A stretch of 39,097 bases of DNA from RGIG1995 sp045658315 (GCA_045658315.1 JAZOUV010000042.1:1-39097), one strand, 5' to 3'; shown: positions 26,236 through 34,821, counted from the first letter of the stretch. Notes: generated by a model from the sequence alone, not told the origin. Numbers and translations: made by a program.

Positions 26236-27984
26236 TTATATAGCGTATTTTTCTGTATAGTAAGCAACCTTTTGCTTGTAGATAGTATCATCGGCTTTAA
26301 TTGCACGCAGGTGTTCGTGGATGTTCATATCGCGGTTTGCAAGGTCGATAAGACAGCCTGCAATGTTTGAACAGTGGTCAGACGTTCTTTCAAAGTCTGT
26401 AATGAGGTCAGACCAAACGAAGCCGACTTCGATAGAGCAGTTGCCTTGCTGAAGTCTTGTGATATGGTTAGAACGAAGTTTTTCTTTGAGCTCGTCAATA
26501 ACCTGCTCAAGAGGCGAAATTTCAACAAGGGCATCCTTATCACCGTCTACAAACGCTTTAAGTGCAAATCCGAGGACTTCTCTTGTTGCTTCGAGCATTT
26601 TTGTAATTTCGGATTGAGCTGCTTCCGAGAGGGTAAGCTTTTTATCTTTTATTTCTTCTGCGGCTTCAAGTATGTTTACACCGTGGTCGGAAATTCTTTC
26701 AAAATCACCGATAAGCTTAAGAAGCATTGCGGCTTCTGCACTGTCGGTTTCACTGATTTTCAAAGTTGAGAGCTTAACGAGATATGAACCCAAAGCGTCT
26801 TCGTACTTATCTGTCTGTTCTTCGCCATCAAGAATAGCAGTTGCAAGTTCGGGTGAATAATTTTCAAACAGATCAAGCGAATCGGTAAGTGTTTTTACAG
26901 CACATTTAGCCATATCGATAGTAACTTTGTGTGCACGTTCCAAAGCAACGGCGGGGGTTGCAAAAAGACGCTCGTCAAGCATTTCGGTTTTTTCGGGAGT
27001 ACTGTCTTGGGGCAGGAGTATATAAGATATCTTCTCAAGGAGTCCCGACATAGGCAGAAGCAATACGGTGCAGATAATTTTCATAGCTGTATGAGAAACC
27101 GCTATACCGAGATAGGTTGCCGACTGGTCGAGCAGAGGAATATTGAAAATCAGCTTTATTATCCAGAATGCGATAAGCAAGAACGCTGTACCTATAACGT
27201 TAAATGACAGATGTATAAGAGCTGCTCTTTTACCGTTTTTGTTTGCACCAACAGACGAAATCATTGCGGTGATACAAGTACCGATGTTCATACCCATTAT
27301 GATTGGCAATGCCGCACCGTATGAAACAGCTTTTGTTTCATTGGCAAGTGCCTGCAAAATACCGACCGAAGCAGATGATGATTGAATGATTGCTGTGAGG
27401 AATGTACCTGCAAGAATACCCAGTATGGGATTTTTAAACATAATAAAGAGTTCGCGGAACCACTGTTGTTCCTTGAGGAATCCTACTGCCGAGGACATTG
27501 TTTCCATACCGAACATAAGGGTTGCAAAGCCGAGAAAGATAAGTCCTATATTGTGCTTCTTTTGGCTCTTGCAGAACATATATAGGATTATTCCAACCAG
27601 TGCAAGAACGGGGGTAAATGATTCGGGCTTGAAAAGCTGTACGATCATATTGCCGTCGCCGATGCCCGCAAGGCTGAGTATCCAAGCCGTAACCGTTGTA
27701 CCTACGTTAGCACCGATGATTACGCTGACTGATTGTTTCAAGGTGAGCAGACCGGAGTTTACAAAACCGACTACCATAACTGTTGTGGCAGATGAGCTTT
27801 GAATTATCGAGGTGATAACCAAACCCGTAAAAAAGCCTGCCGTTTTTTTGTCTGTTAATTTTGCTAAAATGTTTCGCAGATTATTTCCTGCACTTACTTC
27901 GAGAGCCTGTCCCATGACGTTCATGCCGAACAGGAATAGGCAAAGACCGCCTATCATTGTCAATACATTAAAAATATATTCCAT
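26236..27984 (-). CDS. Na+/phosphate cotransporter family protein with PhoU-like domain
   Basis: This membrane protein probably imports or exports phosphate with sodium. The 582 residues fall into two parts. The N-terminal transport domain (about 1-310) has repeated helices and two inverted-repeat signatures, SIIQSSSATTVMVVG and AIIQSSSASVGILQ, the hallmark of the NptA/PNaS family. The C-terminal part (about 340-560) is helical and PhoU-like, with two repeats, including ISDHGVNILEAAEEI and RTSDHCSNIAGCLIDL, which suggest regulation by phosphate or metal. AAAGGAA precedes the ATG, and a promoter lies just upstream. No other phosphate genes are next to it. Confidence 0.9.
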   Translation of the reverse strand: MEYIFNVLTMIGGLCLFLFGMNVMGQALEVSAGNNLRNILAKLTDKKTAGFFTGLVITSIIQSSSATTVMVVGFVNSGLLTLKQSVSVIIGANVGTTVTAWILSLAGIGDGNMIVQLFKPESFTPVLALVGIILYMFCKSQKKHNIGLIFLGFATLMFGMETMSSAVGFLKEQQWFRELFIMFKNPILGILAGTFLTAIIQSSSASVGILQALANETKAVSYGAALPIIMGMNIGTCITAMISSVGANKNGKRAALIHLSFNVIGTAFLLIAFWIIKLIFNIPLLDQSATYLGIAVSHTAMKIICTVLLLPMSGLLEKISYILLPQDSTPEKTEMLDERLFATPAVALERAHKVTIDMAKCAVKTLTDSLDLFENYSPELATAILDGEEQTDKYEDALGSYLVKLSTLKISETDSAEAAMLLKLIGDFERISDHGVNILEAAEEIKDKKLTLSEAAQSEITKMLEATREVLGFALKAFVDGDKDALVEISPLEQVIDELKEKLRSNHITRLQQGNCSIEVGFVWSDLITDFERTSDHCSNIAGCLIDLANRDMNIHEHLRAIKADDTIYKQKVAYYTEKYAI

Positions 27985-28039
27985 GTTTCTCTCATTCCTT
28001 TCTTTCTTTCTTTTCTCTTATTATAAAATTCTATTATAA

Positions 28040-28068
28040 TATATACAAGATTTTTATAGACAAGTCAA
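28040..28068 (-). promoter_or_regulatory. Sigma-A promoter of the phosphate transporter gene
   Basis: On the minus strand, TTGACT (28063-28068), a 17-bp spacer and TATATA (28040-28045) lie about 55 bp before the start codon. Overlapping AT-rich alternatives exist for the -10. The remaining bases to the next gene (28069-28209) are AT-rich with nothing else recognisable. Confidence 0.65.
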
Positions 28069-28209
28069 TAGAAAAAATGAAATATTTTTTGAAATAAGAA
28101 AAATTTGTACATTTTATTAAAAAGAAAGTGAATTATTATCGAAATTTGTTTATTTTATTCTTGTGTGAACATAGTCGTCGAAAATATAATTTTTTATAAG
28201 CAAAAAACA

Positions 28210-29265
28210 TTAACAAAACACATAATTAGGTTTAACAACTTTTCCTGTTTCAGCAGCCTCAACGATAGCAAAGCAAGCTGCAACGGTCTTAGCACCTTCG
28301 TAAACTGTTGTAGTAACTTCCTTGTCATCGAGAATGATGCTTGCGAATTCTTCAAATTCGGCGGAAGCATTGTGATTGTTGATTTCAACGGGAATTTCTA
28401 TCGGGATTTCAGTGTTCAACTGATTGGGCATAAGCCCCCCGGCTGTCGTATCATTTACGTTAGTCTTAAAAAGCCGGAACTTGTTGGACTTGTTATCGCA
28501 GATGATAGTACCCTTTGTTCCGTAGAAGAGTGAACGCATTGTATATTTTCTCTTGCAAGCAATCGAGACGAATACTTTACCGATAACATTGTTGGGGAAC
28601 TTCATGATAGCGATAGTTGTATCATCGTATGGAAGCTCGGGATCAAATATCTTGTGGTTGGAGTAAGCCTGAACTTCTTCAGGGTCACCGGCGATCCAAC
28701 GGAGAAGGTCAACAGCGTGGCAGCCGCCGCCAACAACACCGTTTCTGAGGGGATCCCATCTCCAGTTGTCAGGTTTAAGTATCTTTTCATAGTCATGAGC
28801 GTATTCGGATTCAACGAACATAAGTTCGCCGATTTCGCCTCTGTCAATAATTTCTTTTGCAGCCTTGAATGCGGGAGTGTAGCGGCATATCTGACCAACC
28901 ATGAACTTCTTGTCAGATTTTTCAACTGCTTTTGCAATATCAACGCAGTCTTCTCTTGTCAAAGCAAGAGGTTTTTCGCAGAGTACGTGTTTTCCTGCTT
29001 CGAGAGCATTAACAGCCATATCCTTGTGGAGTCTGTCGGGTGTAACGATGATTACAGCATCAATATCAGACTGAGCAAGGAGCTCCTTGTAGTTTTCATA
29101 TCTTCTTTCTATGCCGAACATATTGCCGACTTCGTTCATTTTTTCAACGTCTGTATCACAAATAGCAACAAGCTCTGCTTGGGGATGACAGGTAACACCT
29201 ATCATGTGACGTGTAGCCATTTTACTGCATGATATGACACCGACTTTAATAATCTTATTATTCAT
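28210..29265 (-). CDS. Gfo/Idh/MocA-family NAD(P)-dependent oxidoreductase, copy A
   Basis: This family oxidises or reduces sugars, inositols or related polyols with NAD(P). The 351 residues have an N-terminal Rossmann domain with VISCSKMATRHM where a GCGxxA-type loop is usual. The conserved EKP (Glu97-Lys98-Pro99 in VLCEKPLAL) and the catalytic-type GGGCHAVDLLRW (His183, Asp186) follow, then the C-terminal beta-sheet domain. AAAGGAAAA precedes the start. It is a close relative of the next gene upstream, 27 bp away, and the pair forms one leftward operon. The substrate cannot be told from the sequence. Confidence 0.88.
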   Translation of the reverse strand: MNNKIIKVGVISCSKMATRHMIGVTCHPQAELVAICDTDVEKMNEVGNMFGIERRYENYKELLAQSDIDAVIIVTPDRLHKDMAVNALEAGKHVLCEKPLALTREDCVDIAKAVEKSDKKFMVGQICRYTPAFKAAKEIIDRGEIGELMFVESEYAHDYEKILKPDNWRWDPLRNGVVGGGCHAVDLLRWIAGDPEEVQAYSNHKIFDPELPYDDTTIAIMKFPNNVIGKVFVSIACKRKYTMRSLFYGTKGTIICDNKSNKFRLFKTNVNDTTAGGLMPNQLNTEIPIEIPVEINNHNASAEFEEFASIILDDKEVTTTVYEGAKTVAACFAIVEAAETGKVVKPNYVFC

Positions 29266-29292
29266 GATAATTTTTCCTTTCGGAGCGTTTGA

Positions 29293-30369
29293 TCAGAAAT
29301 TGTAATCGGGGGCAACGGGCTGACCTTTTTCGGCAGCTTCGCAAATAGCGAAACAAGCGGCAACCGTCTTAGCAGCATCAAAGAAGGTTGTTGGAACTTC
29401 CTTATCGTTAAGAACGATGCTTGCGAACTCTGCAAACTCATCGGCAGCGTTATTGTTGTTGATAGCAACAGGGTACTTAACTTCAAGCTCTGAGTTGGGG
29501 GTATCGGGAATGAGAGAACCTACGGTAGCTCCGGCAATCTCGGATTTAAAAACGCTCATCTGTGCGTTCTTGCTATCGCAAACAATAGTCCCCTTAGTAC
29601 CGTAGATGACAGTACGTGTTGTACCGTTACGCTTACAACTTACGGAGCTAAATACTTTAGTCATAATGTTGTCGGGGAACCTCATAAGAGCGATGTGTGT
29701 ATCGTCATAGGGAAGGTCGTTAAAGATTTTCTTTGTGGAATAAGCTCTTACTTCCTCGGGATCAGTGCCGATGAGCCAACGGAGAAGGTCAACAGCGTGA
29801 CAGATGCCGTCAACAATGACGTTTTTTTCGTGGGTGGGGCACCATCTTGCAGGATCGTACTTTCGGTCTTCACAACTCTTGATGAGCTTTTCATAGTTGT
29901 GAGCGTATTCTGTTTCTATAAATACAATTTCCCCTATCTCGCCGAGGTTTATAATATCCTTAGCGAGTTTAAAGGCGGGCGTGTAATGAGCACTTTGACC
30001 AACCATAAATTTTTTATCTGATTTTTTAACCGCATCAGCAATAGTGTCAAGGTCGTCTCTGTTAAAAGCAGGAAGCTTTTCGCAAAGAACATGCTTACCT
30101 GCTTCGAGCGCAGCAACGGCCATTTCACTGTGAAGATGGTGGGGAGTAACAATGATAACAGCATCGATATCAGACTGAGCAAGGAGTTCTTTATAATCCC
30201 GATAAACTCGTTTTATCCCTCTTTCTTCGGCAATTTTCTTTGCTGTTTCGAGGTCGATGTCACATATAGCAACAAGATTAGCTCGGGGGTGAGCTATGAC
30301 ACCGTTCACATGACTTTCGGCAATACCGTTGCAGGAGATAACGCCTACATTAAGAATTTTCTTTTCCAT
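29293..30369 (-). CDS. Gfo/Idh/MocA-family NAD(P)-dependent oxidoreductase, copy B
   Basis: This 358-residue paralogue of copy A shares long runs with it, such as KELLAQSDIDAVIIVTP, LEAGKHVLCEK and CHAVDLLRW. It differs at two informative places: the nucleotide loop is VISCNGIAESHV, and EKP is replaced by EKLP while the active lysine (Lys98) is kept. I use ATG 30369 because GAAGGAAA lies 8-10 bp upstream; a longer in-frame start at 30444 would run through the promoter. It is the first gene of the leftward pair and arose by tandem duplication, probably with a different substrate or step. Confidence 0.87.
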   Translation of the reverse strand: MEKKILNVGVISCNGIAESHVNGVIAHPRANLVAICDIDLETAKKIAEERGIKRVYRDYKELLAQSDIDAVIIVTPHHLHSEMAVAALEAGKHVLCEKLPAFNRDDLDTIADAVKKSDKKFMVGQSAHYTPAFKLAKDIINLGEIGEIVFIETEYAHNYEKLIKSCEDRKYDPARWCPTHEKNVIVDGICHAVDLLRWLIGTDPEEVRAYSTKKIFNDLPYDDTHIALMRFPDNIMTKVFSSVSCKRNGTTRTVIYGTKGTIVCDSKNAQMSVFKSEIAGATVGSLIPDTPNSELEVKYPVAINNNNAADEFAEFASIVLNDKEVPTTFFDAAKTVAACFAICEAAEKGQPVAPDYNF

Positions 30370-30415
30370 GATAATGTTTCCTTCAATATAAAAAATTGAA
30401 ATATGGTTGCAGTTT

Positions 30416-30444
30416 ATTTTATCAAATATTTTTTTCAAAGTCAA
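30416..30444 (-). promoter_or_regulatory. Sigma-A promoter of the oxidoreductase pair
   Basis: On the minus strand, TTGACT (30439-30444), a 17-bp spacer and TAAAAT (30416-30421) lie about 45 bp before the copy B start. Confidence 0.75.
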
Positions 30445-30513
30445 TACAATTACGGGGTTCGATTAAGTGAAATTAATCCTACCAACGATTATGCAGAAGG
30501 AGGCACTTTAATC

Positions 30514-30531
30514 TTCGCAGATTTATGCGAA
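30514..30531. promoter_or_regulatory. Perfect inverted repeat in the divergent control region (possible operator)
   Basis: TTCGCA (30514-30519) and TGCGAA (30526-30531) are separated by 6 bp, the size of a typical dimer-binding site. It lies in the roughly 400-bp gap between the oxidoreductase pair and the divergent NlpC-like gene, which otherwise shows no gene. I saw no certain plus-strand promoter in 30445-30780. The repeat is GC-richer than its surroundings. No regulator gene is adjacent. Confidence 0.4.
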
Positions 30532-30780
30532 ATGATTGTTATATGCTCTTGGCAAACGTAAAAATTACATGTCCACAGATTCTACCTGTTTTTTTGCAGC
30601 TGTTTCACATTTTTAAGAGGAAATATGACTGTAATAGTTGAAAATATGTCAATATAGTGTGGAATTTATATTGAAAATGGATAAGATTATTCATTGAATA
30701 AAAGAGTGATCGGACTTATTATGAAGATGTAGCTTTATGCTCACAGATGTTAATACTGAATTTTCTTGGAGGATGAGATT

Positions 30781-31923
30781 ATGAAAAATGACATGAATTT
30801 GGATTCTACCGGCAAGCTTACTATTGACCCCGGCAGATATTACAAGTGTTTTGTATTCGATTTTCCGAAAGGAGAGCTCAGAGATGTGGTTCTTGACCAT
30901 ATGTTCAAGATGTCGAATATTGTTTGGACGTGCAGTGGGGACTTTTCCATATTAAAGGAGTGGGAACACTGGACTGTGGGAGTTCATTACAAAAAGGGCG
31001 AAGTATATCACGGAATGTTGTTTGCTGACCTCATGACACCTTATCATCGGTTCGAGGAACTTCTTGTTGACGGAACATTTACTTCTGATAAGACGAGTTT
31101 TTTTGAAAATCCGGGGGTTTCCTGTTATGGAGCGTTGTTGAATGCGATAATGCAGGTTGAACCGATAGACGGTTATACAGAGACCTTGATGCCGGGACAC
31201 GAGTTGTTTAAGGCTAAGACGGTAGGCGATTTTTATATTCCGAGCGGCATTTGCAAAACGGGTGAAATTATTGCAGCCAATCCCCCACAAGTAATGTTTG
31301 AAGCTTATGCGAAATTGCAGAGGGGCGACTTTATAGGACATAAGAATATAACGCAAGGCGGATCGATGTGTCATTTTAGAATGGTTGTTGAGCCACCCGC
31401 GGTTGTTAGAAATGAAAACGGCGAAATAGACCCTGAGAAGAGTACGGTAAAATGTATCGAGCAGACGAACTGCTTTGACAAACAGAGAACGGACGGCGTT
31501 AAGACTACTTGGTACGTTAATCACTTGTATTCGTTTAAGACTTTACATAGTACGAATTTTATGCCTATGACATTGAGCGTGTACAGCAAGCCAAAGAGTG
31601 AAGTTGAGAAACCGTATTTGTTCCTCAATACCGCAATCAAGCCCGAGACACTTGCAAAGGGTACGTTTGGCGAATGTGTTATAAAATCAAACTTCCCGAC
31701 TCGTTACATTGTTGCCAGCGTGTATAACAAGGCGGGCGAACTTGTAACCGAGGAGAGATTGGGCGGACTTTCACACAACGTATATGAGTATCACCTTGAT
31801 AGACTCGTTGACTTATTCGGTAGACTTGAAAAAGGCACAACCTATACGATGGTAGTGAAGGCGGGAATATGCCGAGGCGGAGGAGAAATGCAAAGAGTTG
31901 AATTTACCTATGAAGGTAAATAA
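30781..31923 (+). CDS. Uncharacterised NlpC/P60-like protein
   Basis: I do not recognise a named function. The 380 residues have an N-terminal part with WEHWTVGVHYKKGEVYHGM. A segment patterned like an NlpC/P60 (papain-like) core follows: Cys115 in PGVSCYGALLNAI, then KLQRGDFI (Gly182-Asp183), His198 in GSMCHFRMV, and a polar residue Glu227 as a possible third member. The C-terminal part (about 270-380) looks like a beta-sandwich. The usual DCS is changed to VSC. No signal peptide is visible, so it is probably cytoplasmic, unusual for wall peptidases. GGAGG precedes ATG 30781. The next gene starts 16 bp later. Confidence 0.6.
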   Translation: MKNDMNLDSTGKLTIDPGRYYKCFVFDFPKGELRDVVLDHMFKMSNIVWTCSGDFSILKEWEHWTVGVHYKKGEVYHGMLFADLMTPYHRFEELLVDGTFTSDKTSFFENPGVSCYGALLNAIMQVEPIDGYTETLMPGHELFKAKTVGDFYIPSGICKTGEIIAANPPQVMFEAYAKLQRGDFIGHKNITQGGSMCHFRMVVEPPAVVRNENGEIDPEKSTVKCIEQTNCFDKQRTDGVKTTWYVNHLYSFKTLHSTNFMPMTLSVYSKPKSEVEKPYLFLNTAIKPETLAKGTFGECVIKSNFPTRYIVASVYNKAGELVTEERLGGLSHNVYEYHLDRLVDLFGRLEKGTTYTMVVKAGICRGGGEMQRVEFTYEGK

Positions 31924-31938
31924 AAAGGGGCACTAAAA

Positions 31939-32868
31939 ATGAAACAGTATTTTACTTATTTCGTTGATGACAACATAAGATTTCTTGAAAATTTATCGAA
32001 GAACAGACCTGCGAGTGTTTTTGATGATCCGTATTTAAAGGCACACAAGAAATTGCACGACAAATACGGACTTAAGGTGCAGTTTAATCTGTTCTATCAG
32101 AATTTAGACAAAACATGGAACCTTTCAATGATGACCGATGCATACAAAGAAGAATTCTTGGCTAACAAGGATTGGATATCATTTGGTTTTCACGCAAAGC
32201 ACGAGTTTCCCGATTTTCCGTATTTGAATGCAACATACGATGAGATATGGGAAGACTATACGGCGATTGAAAAGGCGATAGAGCATTTTGCGGGAAAAGA
32301 AATGATAACAAGAAGCCTTGTTGCACACTGGGTATCAATGACCAAAGAAGGTTTGCAGGCGTTGGCAGACAAAGGTGCAAAGATGATTACGGCGACAATA
32401 GGAGACATACATGATTCACCTGAGATAAGGAATACGCTGTCACCCGCACATAGAGCTACTCTTGAGAAAAACAAAAATCTTCCCGTTAGTGAGGCAAAAA
32501 TTTCTGTTGGTACAATGCTTGGGGGGAGTTATCCTTTCCTGTGCAATTACAACCATTTTACTCTGAATGATGCCGTTGACTATTACGGAAAATTGAAGAT
32601 GTACAAGGAGCCCGAAACGGGTATGTACTACAGAATGGATGCGAGTATCACAATGAATTGTGAGAAACTTAGTGATTTTCCGAGACTGCTTGAAGAGCTT
32701 ACAAAGCACGAGTACGCGGGAATACTTATACACGAGCAGTATTTCTATGAAGATTATGTAGCTTATCAGCCTGACTTTACGGAAAAGATTGAATTAGCGG
32801 TTAAAACTCTGCTTGATGCAGGTTTTGAGCATGTTTTACTGGATGACCTTGTTGATTTTCAAGATTAA
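31939..32868 (+). CDS. NodB/polysaccharide-deacetylase-like protein
   Basis: The 309 residues look like the carbohydrate-deacetylase fold. FVDDNIRFL supplies an Asp-Asp pair (10-11), FGFHAKHEF an H-x2-H pair (85, 88), AHWVSM a His at 130, and a late HEQYF another His. These are likely metal or substrate ligands by analogy with NodB and LmbE-like enzymes, but no named motif is exact. There is no signal peptide, so a soluble sugar or nucleotide sugar is a likelier substrate than wall polymer. AAGGGG precedes the start. It is co-transcribed with the NlpC-like gene and opposite two sugar-type oxidoreductases. Confidence 0.6.
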   Translation: MKQYFTYFVDDNIRFLENLSKNRPASVFDDPYLKAHKKLHDKYGLKVQFNLFYQNLDKTWNLSMMTDAYKEEFLANKDWISFGFHAKHEFPDFPYLNATYDEIWEDYTAIEKAIEHFAGKEMITRSLVAHWVSMTKEGLQALADKGAKMITATIGDIHDSPEIRNTLSPAHRATLEKNKNLPVSEAKISVGTMLGGSYPFLCNYNHFTLNDAVDYYGKLKMYKEPETGMYYRMDASITMNCEKLSDFPRLLEELTKHEYAGILIHEQYFYEDYVAYQPDFTEKIELAVKTLLDAGFEHVLLDDLVDFQD

Positions 32869-32876
32869 ATAACATA

Positions 32877-32912
32877 AAAAAATCACCTTTTTCAAAAAGG
32901 CGATTTTTTATT
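32877..32912 (+). terminator. Rho-independent terminator
   Basis: AAAAAATCACCTTTTT pairs with AAAAAGGCGATTTTTT across a 1-3 nt turn, followed by T-rich sequence. It lies directly after the deacetylase-like gene. Confidence 0.75.
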
Positions 32913-32968
32913 TTCAGAGGGGATATACTGTACTGTTTTTTGAACAGCCTTAAAAAATAATTATAATG

Positions 32969-32998
32969 TTGACAACCTAAAAAGCTTTGAAATATACT
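32969..32998 (+). promoter_or_regulatory. Orphan sigma-A-like promoter facing the 3' end of hprK
   Basis: TTGACA (32969-32974), an 18-bp spacer and TATACT (32993-32998) point right. No plus-strand gene follows, and hprK ends on the other strand at 33107. It could produce a small or antisense RNA, or be a chance match. Nothing else is recognisable in 32913-33106. Confidence 0.4.
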
Positions 32999-33106
32999 GC
33001 AAACTTATATCGTCTCCTCAGATGATGTGTTTTGCAAGTGAGAGCTTTTCTAAACTGATATACGCTATAACAGTTATGTTTATTCAAGATTCGGAAGATT
33101 TTTAAA

Positions 33107-34036
33107 TTATTCTTGCGGAATCATGTTCATAAGTCTGTTGTTAAGGTCTTCTGCCGTGTTGAAGCCCATTTTCTTTTGGTGATTGTTCATAGCGGCTATT
33201 TCAAGGATAATGGCAAGGTTACGGCCGGGATTAACGGGAATAGTAGTAGTGGGAATTTTAATTCCCATAATATCTGTGTATTCTGTATCAGCACCTAAAC
33301 GGTCGTACATTTTGCCGTCTTCCCAAGGCTCAAGATTGATTATCATATCAATCTTTTTTGTGTCTTTAACAGCACCCATGCCGAATATTCTGCACACATC
33401 AATTACTCCTATACCGCGTAATTCAACGTAGTGTCTGATAAGCTCGGGAGCAGAGCCGACCAAGGTTTTTGAAGATACTTTTTTAATATCGACAGCATCG
33501 TCAGCAACAAGTCTGTGTCCTCTTTTAACGAGTTCGATAGCAGTTTCGCTCTTGCCGACACCGCTTTCACCGATGATGAGCATACCCTCACCGTAAATAT
33601 CAACCAAGACACCGTGCCTTGTAATACGCGGAGCAAGGCTGACTTTGAGCGATGAAATAATATTTGCCGTAAACTCGGATGTTCTCCACTCGGTGCGGAG
33701 CAGAGGGACATCGTATTTTTTTGCAATTGCAATCATTTGAGGTGATACTTCAAGGTTTGTGGTAACAACTACAGCCGCAGGTTTTTTCTCAAAAAAAGTA
33801 TCAAGTCTTTGAAGCTGTACATCTCTTGGGAAATCTTCCAAATAACCGTATTCGGTCTTTCCGAGGATCTGAATGCGAAGATTGTCAAAATAACCGAAAT
33901 AACCGGAAAGGGGAAGACCGGGACGGCTGATGTCCGAAGACTCTATCATCACTTTTTTGTCTTCGGGGAGGTTTAAAATTTCAAGTTGAAACTCTTTTAT
34001 TATACTGTCAAGTGAGACAACATATTTTTCAGCCAT
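33107..34036 (-). CDS. hprK: HPr kinase/phosphorylase
   Basis: This bifunctional enzyme phosphorylates Ser46 of HPr and removes the phosphate, controlling carbon catabolite repression. The 309 residues are the usual length. The N-terminal domain (about 1-130) precedes the catalytic domain. That domain has His141 in RHGVLVDIYG, Walker A GESGVGKSE (156-164), LVADDAV, and the HPrK signature VELRGIGVIDVCRIFG. The C-terminal PVNPGRNLAIILEIAAMN also matches. It has its own promoter and a terminator upstream of that, so it is transcribed apart from the two-component genes. No ptsH lies in the window. Confidence 0.96.
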   Translation of the reverse strand: MAEKYVVSLDSIIKEFQLEILNLPEDKKVMIESSDISRPGLPLSGYFGYFDNLRIQILGKTEYGYLEDFPRDVQLQRLDTFFEKKPAAVVVTTNLEVSPQMIAIAKKYDVPLLRTEWRTSEFTANIISSLKVSLAPRITRHGVLVDIYGEGMLIIGESGVGKSETAIELVKRGHRLVADDAVDIKKVSSKTLVGSAPELIRHYVELRGIGVIDVCRIFGMGAVKDTKKIDMIINLEPWEDGKMYDRLGADTEYTDIMGIKIPTTTIPVNPGRNLAIILEIAAMNNHQKKMGFNTAEDLNNRLMNMIPQE

Positions 34037-34079
34037 AGAAGTTTTGCTCCTTTGTTTAATTAAACATAATTATATACTT

Positions 34080-34108
34080 ATTTTACCATTAACCAAAGAA
34101 TATGTCAA
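34080..34108 (-). promoter_or_regulatory. Sigma-A promoter of hprK
   Basis: On the minus strand, TTGACA (34103-34108), a 17-bp spacer and TAAAAT (34080-34085) lie about 45 bp before the hprK start. Confidence 0.8.
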
Positions 34109-34114
34109 TAGAGT

Positions 34115-34147
34115 AAAAATGGGGGCTGAGTCATTGGCTCAGCCCCC
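34115..34147 (-). terminator. Rho-independent terminator after the PDZ gene
   Basis: GGGGGCTGAG (34121-34130) pairs perfectly with CTCAGCCCCC (34138-34147) across a 7-nt loop. On the minus strand it is followed by ATTTTTA, and an A-tract precedes it. It isolates hprK from the genes upstream. Confidence 0.9.
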
Positions 34148-34163
34148 GTTTTTTTGTTTGTTT

Positions 34164-34724
34164 TTAGTCATATTGGTAGAAAGTGGTGATTGTTTTGTAG
34201 ATACCGTTACGGTAGATCGTATATGTGATGAAAGGGTTTTCTCTTAATTCTTCTAATTCCTCTGCACTCAAATCCATATCGGAAATATCTTGAATGTTTT
34301 TTCCCGAAATAGCAACGATAATATCGTTTATTTTCAAGCCCTTAAACAATGGGTTGTCAAAATCAAGTTCAACAATTTTCACTCCGACGGGAATTTCAAA
34401 GAGACTGGAAAGTTCGTCGGTAATGGGTTCAACTTTTATTGTATCGTTGTCTTGGTAAACAGATTTGATGGTGTTAATTTTATCAAATGATTCTTCGGTT
34501 TCGCTTGATGAATCAAAGTAAGCAGTTTTGATTGTAGAAGCAAAAATAATAGCCGAAATTACAAGAAGTAATATAACAACGAAGTACAGTGCAAATAGTT
34601 TTAAGTTAAAATGAAGCTTTGTTTCGCGGAGTTTTGAATAGGTGTGGAAGCTGTCGCTTGTAAGAACACCTTTAACATTTTCGGGGGTGTTATTGCCGAG
34701 AATGTTTTTGGGGTTTTTATCCAA
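34164..34724 (-). CDS. Membrane-anchored PDZ-domain protein
   Basis: The 186-residue protein has a short cytoplasmic N terminus, one membrane helix at about residues 44-65 (LFALYFVVILLLVISAIIFA), and an extracytoplasmic PDZ-like domain (about 98-180). The PDZ-like part contains IPVGVKIVELDFDNPLFKGLKINDIIVAISGK, given here as its conserved carboxylate-loop and GD-type turn regions. No protease domain is present, unlike HtrA proteins. I chose TTG 34724 because AAGGGGGA lies 6 bp upstream; a GTG at 34751 has no such site. It follows the sensor kinase gene on the same strand after about 125 bp and may modulate envelope signalling, which is inference. Confidence 0.75.
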   Translation of the reverse strand: MDKNPKNILGNNTPENVKGVLTSDSFHTYSKLRETKLHFNLKLFALYFVVILLLVISAIIFASTIKTAYFDSSSETEESFDKINTIKSVYQDNDTIKVEPITDELSSLFEIPVGVKIVELDFDNPLFKGLKINDIIVAISGKNIQDISDMDLSAEELEELRENPFITYTIYRNGIYKTITTFYQYD

Positions 34725-34821
34725 TATTAATCCCCCTTTTCGTATAATCACAATAAAATCAATCTACAATTTGATGATAACAGTAAAGTTTTAATAAATA
34801 ATGTCTTATTTGTTGAATTAT

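Noticed and set aside
30370..30444. Upstream in-frame start for oxidoreductase copy B
   Set aside because: It would translate through a good sigma-A promoter, and the added residues do not belong to the fold.
30445..30765. Riboswitch or structured leader in the long divergent gap
   Set aside because: No multi-stem fold or known aptamer core was recognisable; only the short inverted repeat stands out.
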